Source of the DNA: Bifidobacterium castoris
GTDB lineage: Bacteria > Actinomycetota > Actinomycetes > Actinomycetales > Bifidobacteriaceae
Assembly (NCBI RefSeq): GCF_003952025.1
Contig: NZ_QXGI01000003.1
Coordinates: forward strand, 1-64,000
Reading direction: 5' to 3'
Length of the DNA stretch: 64,000 nucleotides
The first letter of the stretch is position 1, and every line of letters begins with the position of its first letter. Of the stretch, positions 54,498 to 63,477 are shown piece after piece. Made by a program: the position numbers and the translations under genes. The notes under the pieces are model-generated. The model saw only the letters and a list, made by a program, of their open reading frames with translations. It made no database searches and had not been told where the DNA came from.

Positions 54498-56594
54498 GTG
54501 GACAACGAACAACGGCGAGCAGACGCAAACATCGAGGAACTGACGATCCGGACGATCGATCCGGAACACGTCCGTGATGCGCATCCGCGTGGCGCGCACG
54601 GCTCACGCACCATCTGGGCGGTCGTCTACACCGTCCTCTTCCTGCTCGCCGACTACGCGGCGTTCGCGATCCTGCAGTGGGGCGTGGCGCTGACGTCGAC
54701 GCGTGTGCAGCTGTCGAGCGCGAACGAGGGGATCGGGGCGATGTGGCACAAGATGTTCACGCAAGGCAACTGCGTGCTGCCGCTCAACCTGCTGCTCATC
54801 GGGCTCGTTTATCTGATATTGCTCATGGCGACGAACCGCTTCTGGGTGGCGACGCCGATCCTGCTGTCCGCCGCCGCCGTCATCGCGGCCGCCGAGAAGT
54901 TGAAGATCGCGGCGCGCTACGAGGCGATCCTGCCTTCCGATCTCAATTTCCTGGACGGCAACGCCGGCGATCTGATGAAGTTCCTGCCGTCCGGGGCATC
55001 GGGCGTCATCGTCGCGGCCGCCGCCGTCATCGTCGTCTCGGTCGTGCTCGCCGTCGTCTGCTGGCGTCTCGACCCGCGTCGCGGCGCGCTCGTCGCCGGC
55101 GGCAACAAGGCCGTCGGCGCCTGCACGCGCATCCTGCTCGTGCTGCTGCCCGCACTCGCCGTCGCCGGCTACGCGCAGTCCGTCGGCAGCGTCGGCTCGT
55201 GGGGATACCACGTCTCCCGCGGAATGGGCGACACGCCGTCGATGTGGGACTCCGTCTATGACGCGCAGCGCAACGGCGTCGTCGTCTCCTTCCTGCGGCA
55301 GGTCCATCCGAAGGTCATGGAGATGCCGTCCGACTACAGCAAGGAGACGATGGAGCAGATCGCGGCGCGCTACGCGAAGGAGGCGTCCGAGATCAACCGC
55401 ACGAGGACGCATTCGCTCGACGACAGCACCGTCGTCTACGTCCTGTCCGAATCATTCTCCGATCCCACGCGCGTGCCCGGCGTCGAGCTCAACAAGGACC
55501 CGATGCCCGAAATCCGCAAGATCAAGGGGGAGACGACGAGCGGACTGATGCTCTCGTCCGGCTACGGCGGCGGCACCGCGAACCTCGAGTACATGGGCCT
55601 GACGGGCATGAGCATGGCCAACTTCGACGCGTCGCTGACGAGCCCCTACCAGCAGCTCGTGCCCAGCGCCTGCTGGACGCCGAGCGTCAACCAGCTGTGG
55701 GGGCCGCCGAGCAATTCGATTGGGCTGCACCCGTACGAGCCGAACATGTACTCGCGCGAGACGAACTACAAGAAGCTCGGGTTCTCGCATTTCTACGCGC
55801 TCAAGGGCGACGACATCATCTCGCACCAGGACAAGATCGACGATTCGCCGTACGTCTCCGACGAGGCGACCTACAAGAGCACCGTCGAGGAGATCAAGAA
55901 GACCGACGACAACCAGTTCCTGCAGGTCATCACGATGCAGAACCACATGCCGTACAACGACTGGTACAAGGACAACGAGTTCGAGGTCACCGACGCGGCC
56001 GGCTCGGACAAGCCGCTCACCGACAAGGAGAAGAAGTCGATCCGCACCTACGCGAAGGGCATGGAGCTGACCGACGCGGCCACGAAGGACTTCCTTGAGC
56101 AGCTTGATAAGATCGACAAGCCGATCACCGTCGTCTTCTACGGCGACCACCTGCCGGGCATCTACTCGACGGCCGGCGCGGACGCGAGCAACTCGATCGA
56201 CCTGCACCTGACCGACTACTTCATCTGGTCGAACCAGGCGTCGTGGAGCCGCGACACGAAGATCGAGGACAGCGCGTACACGTCGCCGAACTTCTTCATC
56301 GCGCAGGCCGCCGAGCAGATGAACGCGAAGGTCTCGCCGTACATCGGCTTCCTGACGCGCATGCACGAGCATGTGGCCGCGATGGAGCCGCCGGTCGTCA
56401 ACACGATCCAAGGCTGGGACCGCATCCCCGAAGGCCAGGCGATCTACCTCGACGAGGACGGCAAGCCGATGAGCGTCGCGGACATGGACGAGGCCACGAA
56501 GCAGCTGCTCGCCGACTACCGCCTCATCCAATACGACATCACGGCCGGCGCGAACTACCTCAAGGACACCGATTTCATGACGCTGCCGAAGTGA
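54498..56594 (+). CDS. Lipoteichoic acid synthase-like phosphoglycerol transferase
   Basis: 698 aa if the GTG at 54498 is the start (GGAG 9 bases upstream). The open frame begins at 54234, but the extra 88 codons are antisense to the esterase start and look non-coding. Five membrane helices (about 35-230), then an extracellular sulfatase-fold domain: SSGYGGGTANLEYMGLTG with the nucleophile Thr, VLSESFSDP metal loop Glu, and VFYGDHLPGIYS metal ligands. LtaS-type enzymes move glycerol-phosphate from PG to polymers or glycolipids. Bifidobacteria are known for glycerophosphate-bearing lipoglycans, which could be the acceptor here. Confidence 0.88.
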   Translation: MDNEQRRADANIEELTIRTIDPEHVRDAHPRGAHGSRTIWAVVYTVLFLLADYAAFAILQWGVALTSTRVQLSSANEGIGAMWHKMFTQGNCVLPLNLLLIGLVYLILLMATNRFWVATPILLSAAAVIAAAEKLKIAARYEAILPSDLNFLDGNAGDLMKFLPSGASGVIVAAAAVIVVSVVLAVVCWRLDPRRGALVAGGNKAVGACTRILLVLLPALAVAGYAQSVGSVGSWGYHVSRGMGDTPSMWDSVYDAQRNGVVVSFLRQVHPKVMEMPSDYSKETMEQIAARYAKEASEINRTRTHSLDDSTVVYVLSESFSDPTRVPGVELNKDPMPEIRKIKGETTSGLMLSSGYGGGTANLEYMGLTGMSMANFDASLTSPYQQLVPSACWTPSVNQLWGPPSNSIGLHPYEPNMYSRETNYKKLGFSHFYALKGDDIISHQDKIDDSPYVSDEATYKSTVEEIKKTDDNQFLQVITMQNHMPYNDWYKDNEFEVTDAAGSDKPLTDKEKKSIRTYAKGMELTDAATKDFLEQLDKIDKPITVVFYGDHLPGIYSTAGADASNSIDLHLTDYFIWSNQASWSRDTKIEDSAYTSPNFFIAQAAEQMNAKVSPYIGFLTRMHEHVAAMEPPVVNTIQGWDRIPEGQAIYLDEDGKPMSVADMDEATKQLLADYRLIQYDITAGANYLKDTDFMTLPK

Positions 56595-56648
56595 CGCCCG
56601 CGCCCGTCCCCATGTGACGCGGCATCGCCGGCATGCGCCAGCCACGAT

Positions 56649-56689
56649 CCCCTGACATTTTACCCAGAGTAAAACGTCAGGGGATTTTT
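56649..56689 (+). terminator. Terminator of the LtaS-like gene
   Basis: CCCCTGACATTTTAC (56649-56663) pairs with GTAAAACGTCAGGGG (56669-56683) with one mismatch, followed by ATTTTTG. The upper stem reuses TTTTAC/GTAAAACG, the same half-sites as the operator 30 bases downstream. Confidence 0.85.
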
Positions 56690-56713
56690 GTCGCCAGCGT
56701 TTATCCTTGTAAT

Positions 56714-56729
56714 GGTAAAACGTTTTACC
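56714..56729. promoter_or_regulatory. LacI-type operator GGTAAAACGTTTTACC
   Basis: Perfect 16-bp palindrome with a central CG, the form typical of LacI-family repressor sites. It lies 79 bases before the nucleoside hydrolase start. The repressor gene is not in this window. Confidence 0.8.
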
Positions 56730-56807
56730 GATGTGGCGACGATGTGGGACGGCCATGCGACGACCCACCCCACCACGGCACTGCGATTGGATTCAAAGGA
56801 GAATACC

Positions 56808-57749
56808 ATGGGAAAGAAGATCATCCTCGACTGCGACCCCGGGCACGACGACGCCGTGGCCATCCTGCTCGCCCTCGGCAACCCAGCGATCGACCTGCTG
56901 GGCGTGACCACCGTCGGCGGCAACCAGAGCCTCGACAAGGTGACCTACAACGCCCGCGCCGTCCTGGAGAAGGCGCACGCCGCCGATGTGCCGGTGCACA
57001 TGGGCTGCGGCCGCCCGCTCATCCGCGAGCCCGAAGCCGCCGCGACGATCCACGGGCAGAGCGGACTCGACGGCGTCGAACTTCCGGTGCCGAGCCGCCC
57101 CCTCGACGAAGGCCACGCCGTCAACTGGATCATCGACACGATCATGGCCAACCCGCCGCAGACGATCACGCTCGTGCCGACCGGCCCGTTGACGAACATC
57201 GCGCTGGCGGCGCGCCTCGAGCCGCGCATCGTCGAACGCGTCAAGGAGGTCGTCCTGATGGGAGGCGGCTACCATGTGGGCAACTGGAGCGCCGTCGCCG
57301 AATTCAACGTGAAGGTCGACCCCGAGGCCGCCCACATCGTGTTCAACGAATCCTGGCCCATCACGATGGTGGGCCTCGACCTGACGCATCAGGCGCTGTG
57401 CACGCCCGCTGTGCAGCGGCGCATGGAGGCGCTCGGCACCGACCTCGCCTCCTTCGTCAGTGGGCTCATGGACTTCTTCCGCGCCTCCTACCGCGAGAAC
57501 CAGGACTTCGTCGACCCGCCCGTGCATGATCCGTGCACCGTCGCGTACCTCATCGACCCCACCGTCATCACGACGAGGCGTTGCCCGGTGGACGTGGAGA
57601 TCCACGGCGACCTCACCCTCGGCATGACCGTGGCCGACTTCCGCGGGGCCGAACCCACCCCCGAGGAATGCCATACGCAGGTGGCCGTCCACCTGGACGT
57701 CGAGAGATTCTGGGATCTCGTCATCGACGCCATCAGGACGCTCGGCTGA
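56808..57749 (+). CDS. Nucleoside hydrolase (inosine/uridine-preferring family)
   Basis: 313 aa from the ATG at 56808 with AAAGGAG upstream. The calcium/ribose-binding signature DCDPGHDDAVAI is at residues 8-19; VPTGPLTNIALA and VLMGGGYHVGNWSAVAEFNVKVDPEAA follow; His in PPVHDPCTVAYL is the likely proton donor region. It cuts ribonucleosides to base and ribose. With the MFS gene 69 bases downstream and the LacI-type operator upstream, it forms a nucleoside-salvage operon. Which base is preferred cannot be told. Confidence 0.93.
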   Translation: MGKKIILDCDPGHDDAVAILLALGNPAIDLLGVTTVGGNQSLDKVTYNARAVLEKAHAADVPVHMGCGRPLIREPEAAATIHGQSGLDGVELPVPSRPLDEGHAVNWIIDTIMANPPQTITLVPTGPLTNIALAARLEPRIVERVKEVVLMGGGYHVGNWSAVAEFNVKVDPEAAHIVFNESWPITMVGLDLTHQALCTPAVQRRMEALGTDLASFVSGLMDFFRASYRENQDFVDPPVHDPCTVAYLIDPTVITTRRCPVDVEIHGDLTLGMTVADFRGAEPTPEECHTQVAVHLDVERFWDLVIDAIRTLG

Positions 57750-57818
57750 ACGGCCGCGCAGGACCAGAGGAATCAACACAGAGGAATCAACGAGGATTCA
57801 GCGAAGGAAGCATCCATC

Positions 57819-59246
57819 ATGACTACCGCATCGACGAAGCCCGTCGTACCCGCCAGGAACGGCGGCGACGGCAAATCCATCATCGCGCTCATGGTCGCGC
57901 TCATGGCGGCCATCTTCGCGTTCCAGCTCAACGCGTCCATGCTCTCCCCGGCGCTCACCACGATGGCCGACCAGCTGCACAGCGACGACGCCCAGATAGG
58001 CCTGACGCAGACCGTGTTCTTCACCGCATGCGCCGTGTTCTCGCTGTTCCTGCCGCGATTGGGTGATCTGGCCGGGCGCAAGAAGGTGCTTATCGGAATG
58101 CTCGCGCTCACCGGCGTGGGCTGCTGCATCTCGGCGCTCGCCGTCAACGTGCCGATGCTGATGGTGGGACGCGTCATCCAGGGCGTCGCCGGACCGGTCG
58201 TGCCGATGACGCTGCTCATGCTGCATGCGCGCGTCACCGACGACGCGCGCTATGCACGGCTCATGGCCATCCTGACCGCCGTCAACGGCGGCATCGGCGG
58301 CGTCGACGCGCTGCTCGGTGGCTGGCTCGCCGGCCACTTCGGCTTCCGTTCGATCTTCTGGGTGATGGCGGGCGTCGCGCTCGTCGCGATCATCCTCGTG
58401 TGGCTCTTCGCCAGCGAAAGCCATGCCGAGGAGAGCCAGAAGATGGATTGGCTCGGCGTGGTGCTGCTGTCCGCGGCCTTCCTGTCCATCTACCTCGCCA
58501 TCGACCAGATCCAGAAGCTCGCCGGGGCCAACTGGTGGCTCGTGGCCGTCGAGCTCATCGTCGGCGCCGCGCTGTTCATCGGCTTCTGGCATGTCGAGAA
58601 CCACAAGAAGAATCCGATGGTCGCCACCAAGTACCTCAAGCAGCGCCGCACCTGGGGCCTGCTGCTCACCACGCTGCTGACGATGACCGGCGTCTTCGCG
58701 ATCATGAACGGCATCGTCCCGGCGCTCGCGCAGGACACGCGTTTCGGCGCGGGCATCTCCACCGACACCGTCTCGCTGTTCACGCTCACCCCGTACGCGC
58801 TCGTCGGTCTGGCCTTCGGCCCCGTCGCCGGCGTGCTCGCGTCCAAGCGCGGATACCGATTCGTGCTGCGTGCGGGCCTCGTCGTCTCCGCGATCGCGAT
58901 GGTCTTCGGCGTCTTCGTCTGCCACGGCCCGGCGATCTGGAACCTCATCGTCCTGTCGGTCGTGCTCGGCGTCTCGTATGCGGGCACCGCGAACATCATG
59001 CTCAACGGATTGGGCATCGTGCTGTCCCCGGAGGACAATCCGGGCTACCTGCCCGGCCTGAACGCCGGCGCGTTCAATCTGGGATCCGGATTGAGCTACG
59101 CGATCCTGTACGGGCTGCAGAAGGCGTTCACGGCATCCGGCGGGGCCACCTTCGGATACATGGCGTCGATGGTCGGCGGCATCGTCCTGCTCGTCCTCGC
59201 CCTCGCCTGCTCGTTCCTGATCCCCAAGCCGCAGCAGGAGCGCTGA
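57819..59246 (+). CDS. MFS transporter, DHA2-like
   Basis: 475 aa, about 13-14 membrane helices. MFS motif A appears as GDLAGRKKVL between helices 2 and 3, and the helix-5 region has GGIGGVDALLGGWLAGHFGFRSIFW, a motif C-like segment. DHA2 relatives are mostly drug exporters, but the operon with a nucleoside hydrolase makes nucleoside or base transport more likely, which is inference. Followed by a strong hairpin. Confidence 0.85.
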   Translation: MTTASTKPVVPARNGGDGKSIIALMVALMAAIFAFQLNASMLSPALTTMADQLHSDDAQIGLTQTVFFTACAVFSLFLPRLGDLAGRKKVLIGMLALTGVGCCISALAVNVPMLMVGRVIQGVAGPVVPMTLLMLHARVTDDARYARLMAILTAVNGGIGGVDALLGGWLAGHFGFRSIFWVMAGVALVAIILVWLFASESHAEESQKMDWLGVVLLSAAFLSIYLAIDQIQKLAGANWWLVAVELIVGAALFIGFWHVENHKKNPMVATKYLKQRRTWGLLLTTLLTMTGVFAIMNGIVPALAQDTRFGAGISTDTVSLFTLTPYALVGLAFGPVAGVLASKRGYRFVLRAGLVVSAIAMVFGVFVCHGPAIWNLIVLSVVLGVSYAGTANIMLNGLGIVLSPEDNPGYLPGLNAGAFNLGSGLSYAILYGLQKAFTASGGATFGYMASMVGGIVLLVLALACSFLIPKPQQER

Positions 59247-59262
59247 CCCGGCTTCGTCCATG

Positions 59263-59299
59263 ACGCGGTCGCCGGCGGACATCCCGCCGGCGACCGCGT
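59263..59299. terminator. Bidirectional hairpin between converging operons
   Basis: ACGCGGTCGCCGGCGG (59263-59278), loop ACATC, CCGCCGGCGACCGCGT (59284-59299): perfect 16-bp stem, no T-tract. Confidence 0.75.
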
Positions 59300-59318
59300 C
59301 TGTGCTGTAGGGCCGATG

Positions 59319-60470
59319 TCATATGAGGCGCTTGAAATAGGCGAAGAGATCGCGCTCGCGCACGCACAGCGACGCGGCCACGGCCCCGGCAAGCGCACCC
59401 AAAGCGGCGGCGAGCATCGGGCGCAGCGTCAGCACGACGATCTGCTGCGGCGCGGAACCCGCCCACAGATGCATGACGGCCAACGGCAACGGCAGGCACA
59501 GCACGGCGGCCGCGAACGTCCAGCTGACCGTCTCCAGCATCATCTGGAGCACAAGCGCCGGTTTCGGCACACCGCAATGCAACGCGGAAGCCAATTCGAG
59601 ACGCCGCGTCCACACGGCGACGAAGCCCAGCGCCAATGCGACGCCACCGGCCAGCGCAGGCATCCATGCCGTTGCGCGCGATGAGAACAACGCGGAGGAA
59701 TCAAGCCGGGATCCGAACCTCGTGTTGAGCTGGCGTACGGTGGGGCGGTTGTCCCCGTCGGCGGACACGGTGCCGACGCTGAGCAGCGCCAACGATTCGA
59801 TCGAATCGGGCACGGGCCATGTCTTGATCAGGCATTCATCGAATACGCCGTCCCCGGGCACCGGCTGCACGACGGCATAGGTCGCATTGGAGCTGCGTCC
59901 GTCCTCGGGGGAGGGGTAGACCCCGGCGATCGTCGCCGGCGTGTCGTCGGCGAGCCTCGCCGTCTGTCCGCTTGTCAGGCCGAGCGTCTCGGCGGCCTGT
60001 CCGGACAGCCAGACACCGCTCGATTCGGAGCCGGTAAGCGCGCGTGTGTCGCGGCTGTTCGCCGAGGCCAGCGCCTGCACCGCGCCCGGCGTCGCCTCCA
60101 GCAGCGGCAGCGACGTGGAGGGAAGCACGGCGAACGATATGCGCGAATCGGCGGTCCGGATCGCACCGGCGGCATGCACTCCCGGTGCGTCGGCGAGCGA
60201 TTCGCAGGATCGCGCGTCGATACGGCCGGGGTATTCCACGACGTAGGTCGAGGCCCCTGAGGAGACGTAGTCGTCGATGCGTTCGCCGATCGAGCGCAGC
60301 TGGAGCAGCTCGGCGCCCGCGGCGGCGAACATGATGGCCATAAGCGCCGCCGCGTACAGCAGCGCATGCGTCGTGCCGGAGAGGATGTCTCGCATGGCTT
60401 CGCCGGTCACGCCGCGCAGTCGCATCTGCGCTCGCTGTGCGCGACCGTGCCCGTTTCGTACGGCGCTCAT
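59319..60470 (-). CDS. ABC transporter permease, FtsX/MacB-like
   Basis: 383 aa from the ATG at 60470, which overlaps the ATPase stop (ATGA). One N-terminal membrane helix (about 38-58), a large extracellular domain (about 65-265) and three C-terminal helices, the MacB/FtsX topology. The weakly conserved extracellular part contains SGQAAETLGLTSGQTARLAD, like the MacB periplasmic core. It is the last gene of a three-gene export or self-protection module linked to a small secreted peptide. Confidence 0.78.
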   Translation of the reverse strand: MSAVRNGHGRAQRAQMRLRGVTGEAMRDILSGTTHALLYAAALMAIMFAAAGAELLQLRSIGERIDDYVSSGASTYVVEYPGRIDARSCESLADAPGVHAAGAIRTADSRISFAVLPSTSLPLLEATPGAVQALASANSRDTRALTGSESSGVWLSGQAAETLGLTSGQTARLADDTPATIAGVYPSPEDGRSSNATYAVVQPVPGDGVFDECLIKTWPVPDSIESLALLSVGTVSADGDNRPTVRQLNTRFGSRLDSSALFSSRATAWMPALAGGVALALGFVAVWTRRLELASALHCGVPKPALVLQMMLETVSWTFAAAVLCLPLPLAVMHLWAGSAPQQIVVLTLRPMLAAALGALAGAVAASLCVRERDLFAYFKRLI

Positions 60471-61114
60471 TGGTAGTCCCTCAGATCGATCACGTCGGTG
60501 CATGCGTCGCGGGTATCCGGATCGTGGGTGGCGATGACGACGATGACGCCGGACCGGCTCAACGCATGAAGATGGTCGTTCACTTCCCTCGCGGTGTGCC
60601 GGTCGAGCTGCGCTGTCGGCTCGTCCACAAGCAGCAGCTGCGGTGAGGTGGCGACGCCGCGGGCGAGCATCAGACGCTGCGCTTCGCCGCCGGACAGGTC
60701 GCAGAACCTGCGCATGGCAAGGGATCCAAGTCCAAAAGCGGCGAGCAGCGCAAGCGCGTGGCGGTTCGCCGCCTCGCGACGCTCACCTCGTGCGATGAAC
60801 GGCAGCGCCACATGGTCAAGGGCGCTGCGGTGGGCGACGCCATGCGGGTTCTGCTGCACCCAATGCAGCTGTTCGCAATGCACGCGCTCGACGCTTCCCT
60901 CCAACGGCGCGATCCATCCGGCGATGATCGAGAGCAACGTGGACTTGCCCGAGCCGGACGGTCCGATCAATGCATAGACGTGGCCTGCGTCCAATCGCCG
61001 CGTGAGTCCGTGGAACAGCATGTCCGTACCGTCATGGCCCCCCTGGTTCGCATGGAAGGCGTGGCCCACATCATGCAGCAGGACCATTGCGTCCGTCTTG
61101 TCCGCCGCGTTCAT
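60467..61114 (-). CDS. ABC transporter ATP-binding protein, LolD/MacB-like
   Basis: 215 aa from the ATG at 61114, which overlaps the adaptor stop (ATGA); a TTG six bases upstream is also in frame. Walker A GPSGSGKSTL, Q-loop WVQQNP, signature LSGGEAQRLML, Walker B LLLVDEPTAQLD and H-loop ATHDPD are all intact. The size and sequence fit the MacB/LolD subfamily, which couples to FtsX-like permeases. Confidence 0.93.
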   Translation of the reverse strand: MNAADKTDAMVLLHDVGHAFHANQGGHDGTDMLFHGLTRRLDAGHVYALIGPSGSGKSTLLSIIAGWIAPLEGSVERVHCEQLHWVQQNPHGVAHRSALDHVALPFIARGERREAANRHALALLAAFGLGSLAMRRFCDLSGGEAQRLMLARGVATSPQLLLVDEPTAQLDRHTAREVNDHLHALSRSGVIVVIATHDPDTRDACTDVIDLRDYQ

Positions 61115-62265
61115 CGGCAACTCACCGTCTTGTCGGCGGGTACGTCAACATGCTCCAATGTGCCTGATTGCGGGGAGACCATCGATCTTCCCAACTGCGA
61201 GGCCACGATCGTCACCTGCTGCGGTTTGCCGTCGACGGTCACGCAGCCCTTCCCGCTGCTTACACCGGTCAGTGCGGACGGAGGGATGATCGATACTGCG
61301 CGCGGTTCCGCCAGCGACCACTGATAGATGACGTCGACGGGCGAGCCGTCTGCGACGGCGGATTGCTGTGATGATGCGCCCGAGGACGACGATGCCGAAA
61401 CGCCCGATCCGCTGCCGGAGAGCATCGACTGGTATTCGTGGCTGGCCGCGATTGCGTTGAGGAAAGCCGGATCGTTCATCTGTGTGACATCGTCGTCTAT
61501 TTCGAAGGTCTTGTCGGCTATCGTCACCGTGCGTTTACCCGCGGCCGGCTGGCCGTCCGCATTCTCGGAAGTGCGGATGATGATGGCGTTGGTGATGATC
61601 GGCGCAGTCTGCGCGATGCCGTCTCCTGCATGGACCTGCGCGCCGACTCGCACCGGGCATTGACGGATCGTCATCGCCTTGGCGGGTTGCCATAGAACCT
61701 GAGCTGGATCGAGGTTCCATCCGTTGTCCGCCGTGATGAGGGGAGCTCCGGTCTTCTCGGCGAGCGCGTTGAACGCGGCGATGGAGTCGGAGGAGAATGT
61801 ATCCGTATCGGGGGCCGCATATCCAAGGTCACGCAGCGCGTCATGCAACGAGCGCACATCGTTCCCCTGTGTGCCGATGGCGAGCGGCCGATACAACGGG
61901 ATGCTGGTATGCAGCGACAGCACGGCATGATCGTTGATGGAGAACATCGACGTTCCCGATTGCAATGCGGCGCCGGCGGTGCAGGTGGAGGATGTGAGCG
62001 TCCCGTCCTGCGGCATCTGCAATGTCGAGGCGTCGCTTTGGGCGAGACGGAAGGTCACGGCGCGCCGATCGTCGAAGACGCCGTCCTCGACGGTCATCGT
62101 GCCGGCTGTCGTCTTCGAATCAAGGTCCGAGGGAGGGACGGGCCGTATCAGGAGCAATGCAAGTCCCATGCCGATGGCGAGCATGACCGCGCAAAGCAAC
62201 ACGATGACTGACATGCTGATGCGCGGCGTGTGGCGCATGATCCTTGGGCGCGTGTGATTGCTCAT
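61111..62265 (-). CDS. Membrane-fusion-like protein with peptidoglycan-binding domain
   Basis: 384 aa. One N-terminal membrane helix (about 18-40); a beta-rich region; a PG_binding_1 module (about 138-177; GTQGNDVRSLHDALRDLGY ... DSIAAFNALAEKTG); a beta-hammerhead/adaptor-like segment (VRVGAQVHAGDGIAQTAP); a Ser-rich loop (about 295-315); and a final beta domain. Actinobacterial adaptor proteins of MacAB-like systems use this architecture. It precedes the ATPase and permease genes with ATGA overlaps. Confidence 0.8.
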   Translation of the reverse strand: MSNHTRPRIMRHTPRISMSVIVLLCAVMLAIGMGLALLLIRPVPPSDLDSKTTAGTMTVEDGVFDDRRAVTFRLAQSDASTLQMPQDGTLTSSTCTAGAALQSGTSMFSINDHAVLSLHTSIPLYRPLAIGTQGNDVRSLHDALRDLGYAAPDTDTFSSDSIAAFNALAEKTGAPLITADNGWNLDPAQVLWQPAKAMTIRQCPVRVGAQVHAGDGIAQTAPIITNAIIIRTSENADGQPAAGKRTVTIADKTFEIDDDVTQMNDPAFLNAIAASHEYQSMLSGSGSGVSASSSSGASSQQSAVADGSPVDVIYQWSLAEPRAVSIIPPSALTGVSSGKGCVTVDGKPQQVTIVASQLGRSMVSPQSGTLEHVDVPADKTVSCR

Positions 62266-62301
62266 GGGGGTGGCTTCTCTCGTGACGTTGCGGATTAGGC
62301 C

Positions 62302-62928
62302 TTATGCGTTGGGGTTGGCGTTGCAGGCCCAGTAGGCTGGTGATTTCTCGGCGTCGTAGTCGGAACGTTGTTCATTGAAGTACTTGCCGAAGTACTCGTC
62401 GTCGAGGTCGGGGTCGGTGACGATGCGTTTGTAGTCGTCGGCGGTCATTGTCTGGTCGGCGATATCATGACGCTTGAGGCAGGCGACAAGCGCCTCCACG
62501 GAATCGGAGTCGGGATCTTGCCCATCGAGCTGATGCAGCTGCTCCACATAAGGCAACGCAGTGTCTGCGACACACTCTTGTATATATTCATCTATTTGAT
62601 CGACGCTGACTCCGGGAGGAAAACGTTCGCTTCTTCTACCGTCCGTTCCCTCGTATTCCACGGTGGCGCCCTTTTCCCCGAGGCAGTCGGCATACATCTG
62701 TCTTACCTGATCGAATTCCGCATCGGTAATATGCTCATCGATGAGTATCCTTCGTACAACGTCGGATTGTGTGAAGTTGTAGGCTTTTTCATAGGTGATT
62801 GAGTTCGGGCCGGAGAATGTGACATGGTTCTTATCGAAATCGACTGGTGACGATGTTGACGTCCGGCCGCAACCAGTCAGAGTGAGGACACTGCATAATA
62901 GAGGAATAATGATGCTTAATCGTTTCAT
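62302..62928 (-). CDS. Lipoprotein of unknown function
   Basis: 208 aa from the ATG at 62928 (AAGGAG upstream). Signal peptide with lipobox LTGC, so Cys20 would be lipidated. The mature part is acidic, mostly helical, with four further Cys that could pair (QMYADCLGEKG, IQECVADT, VACLKRH, YWACNANPNA), and no recognised family. It lies between the small secreted peptide and the ABC module, on the same strand, which suggests an immunity or uptake-related role (inference). Confidence 0.75.
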   Translation of the reverse strand: MKRLSIIIPLLCSVLTLTGCGRTSTSSPVDFDKNHVTFSGPNSITYEKAYNFTQSDVVRRILIDEHITDAEFDQVRQMYADCLGEKGATVEYEGTDGRRSERFPPGVSVDQIDEYIQECVADTALPYVEQLHQLDGQDPDSDSVEALVACLKRHDIADQTMTADDYKRIVTDPDLDDEYFGKYFNEQRSDYDAEKSPAYWACNANPNA

Positions 62929-63020
62929 GCTATGCTCCTTTACTAAAACAAATAAGTAAACATGAAGTTTGGTCTGGTCGGCTGTAGCCGACCAGACCAT
63001 CGGAAGCGAGGGTTCGCTGT

Positions 63021-63305
63021 TCAGGAGAAGTTGGCTCCGAAATCGATGACGGGAAGTCCGCGGGAATATGCCGATGACTTATGGTATGTGGCAGCATTCG
63101 CGCCCCAGAATGTCTGGGTCGAACCATCCGGGTATTGAGCCTTCTGGTAGTGTTGTGAACTGTACGGTACAGAGGTGGCCATGGAATAATCCAGATAGAC
63201 CACGCCTTTTCCGTAAACTTCGTACGCTTGTGCGATACCGGTGAATCCGAACAGCGATCCCAGTATCGCAGCGACAGCCAGTAGCTTGCGTGTCTTTGAC
63301 TTCAT
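63021..63305 (-). CDS. Small Sec-secreted peptide, lactococcin 972-like
   Basis: 94 aa from the ATG at 63305 (AAAGGAG upstream; a TTG at 63311 would add two residues). Signal MKSKTRKLLAVAAILGSLFG, cleavage near GIAQA, leaving a ~67-residue mature peptide starting YEVYGKGVVYLDY. The mature peptide has no Cys and is rich in Tyr, Ser and Ala (SSQHYQKAQYPDGSTQTFWG, ANAATYHKSSAYSRG). Size, Sec export and aromatic composition fit the lactococcin 972 family of lipid II-binding bacteriocins, whose loci carry an ABC module. Sequence similarity by eye is modest, so the family call is tentative. Confidence 0.5.
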   Translation of the reverse strand: MKSKTRKLLAVAAILGSLFGFTGIAQAYEVYGKGVVYLDYSMATSVPYSSQHYQKAQYPDGSTQTFWGANAATYHKSSAYSRGLPVIDFGANFS

Positions 63306-63477
63306 CGTCAATCTTCTCCTTTCTTTGATAATCGAGGAACACGTCGTTATATTCCTTGTTTCTTAGTATTACATGATTACGATTTACTTTTTGATGTTTG
63401 TAGCAGTTTTACGACATTGTAGGATGGTGTCTGACATGCCGTATCCATAAAGACATAAGTTGAGATATATATCGTCG

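Noticed and set aside
57798-59282. 494-codon frame antisense to the MFS transporter
   Set aside because: Charged low-complexity sequence (runs of ED, RDH) typical of the complement of membrane-helix codons.
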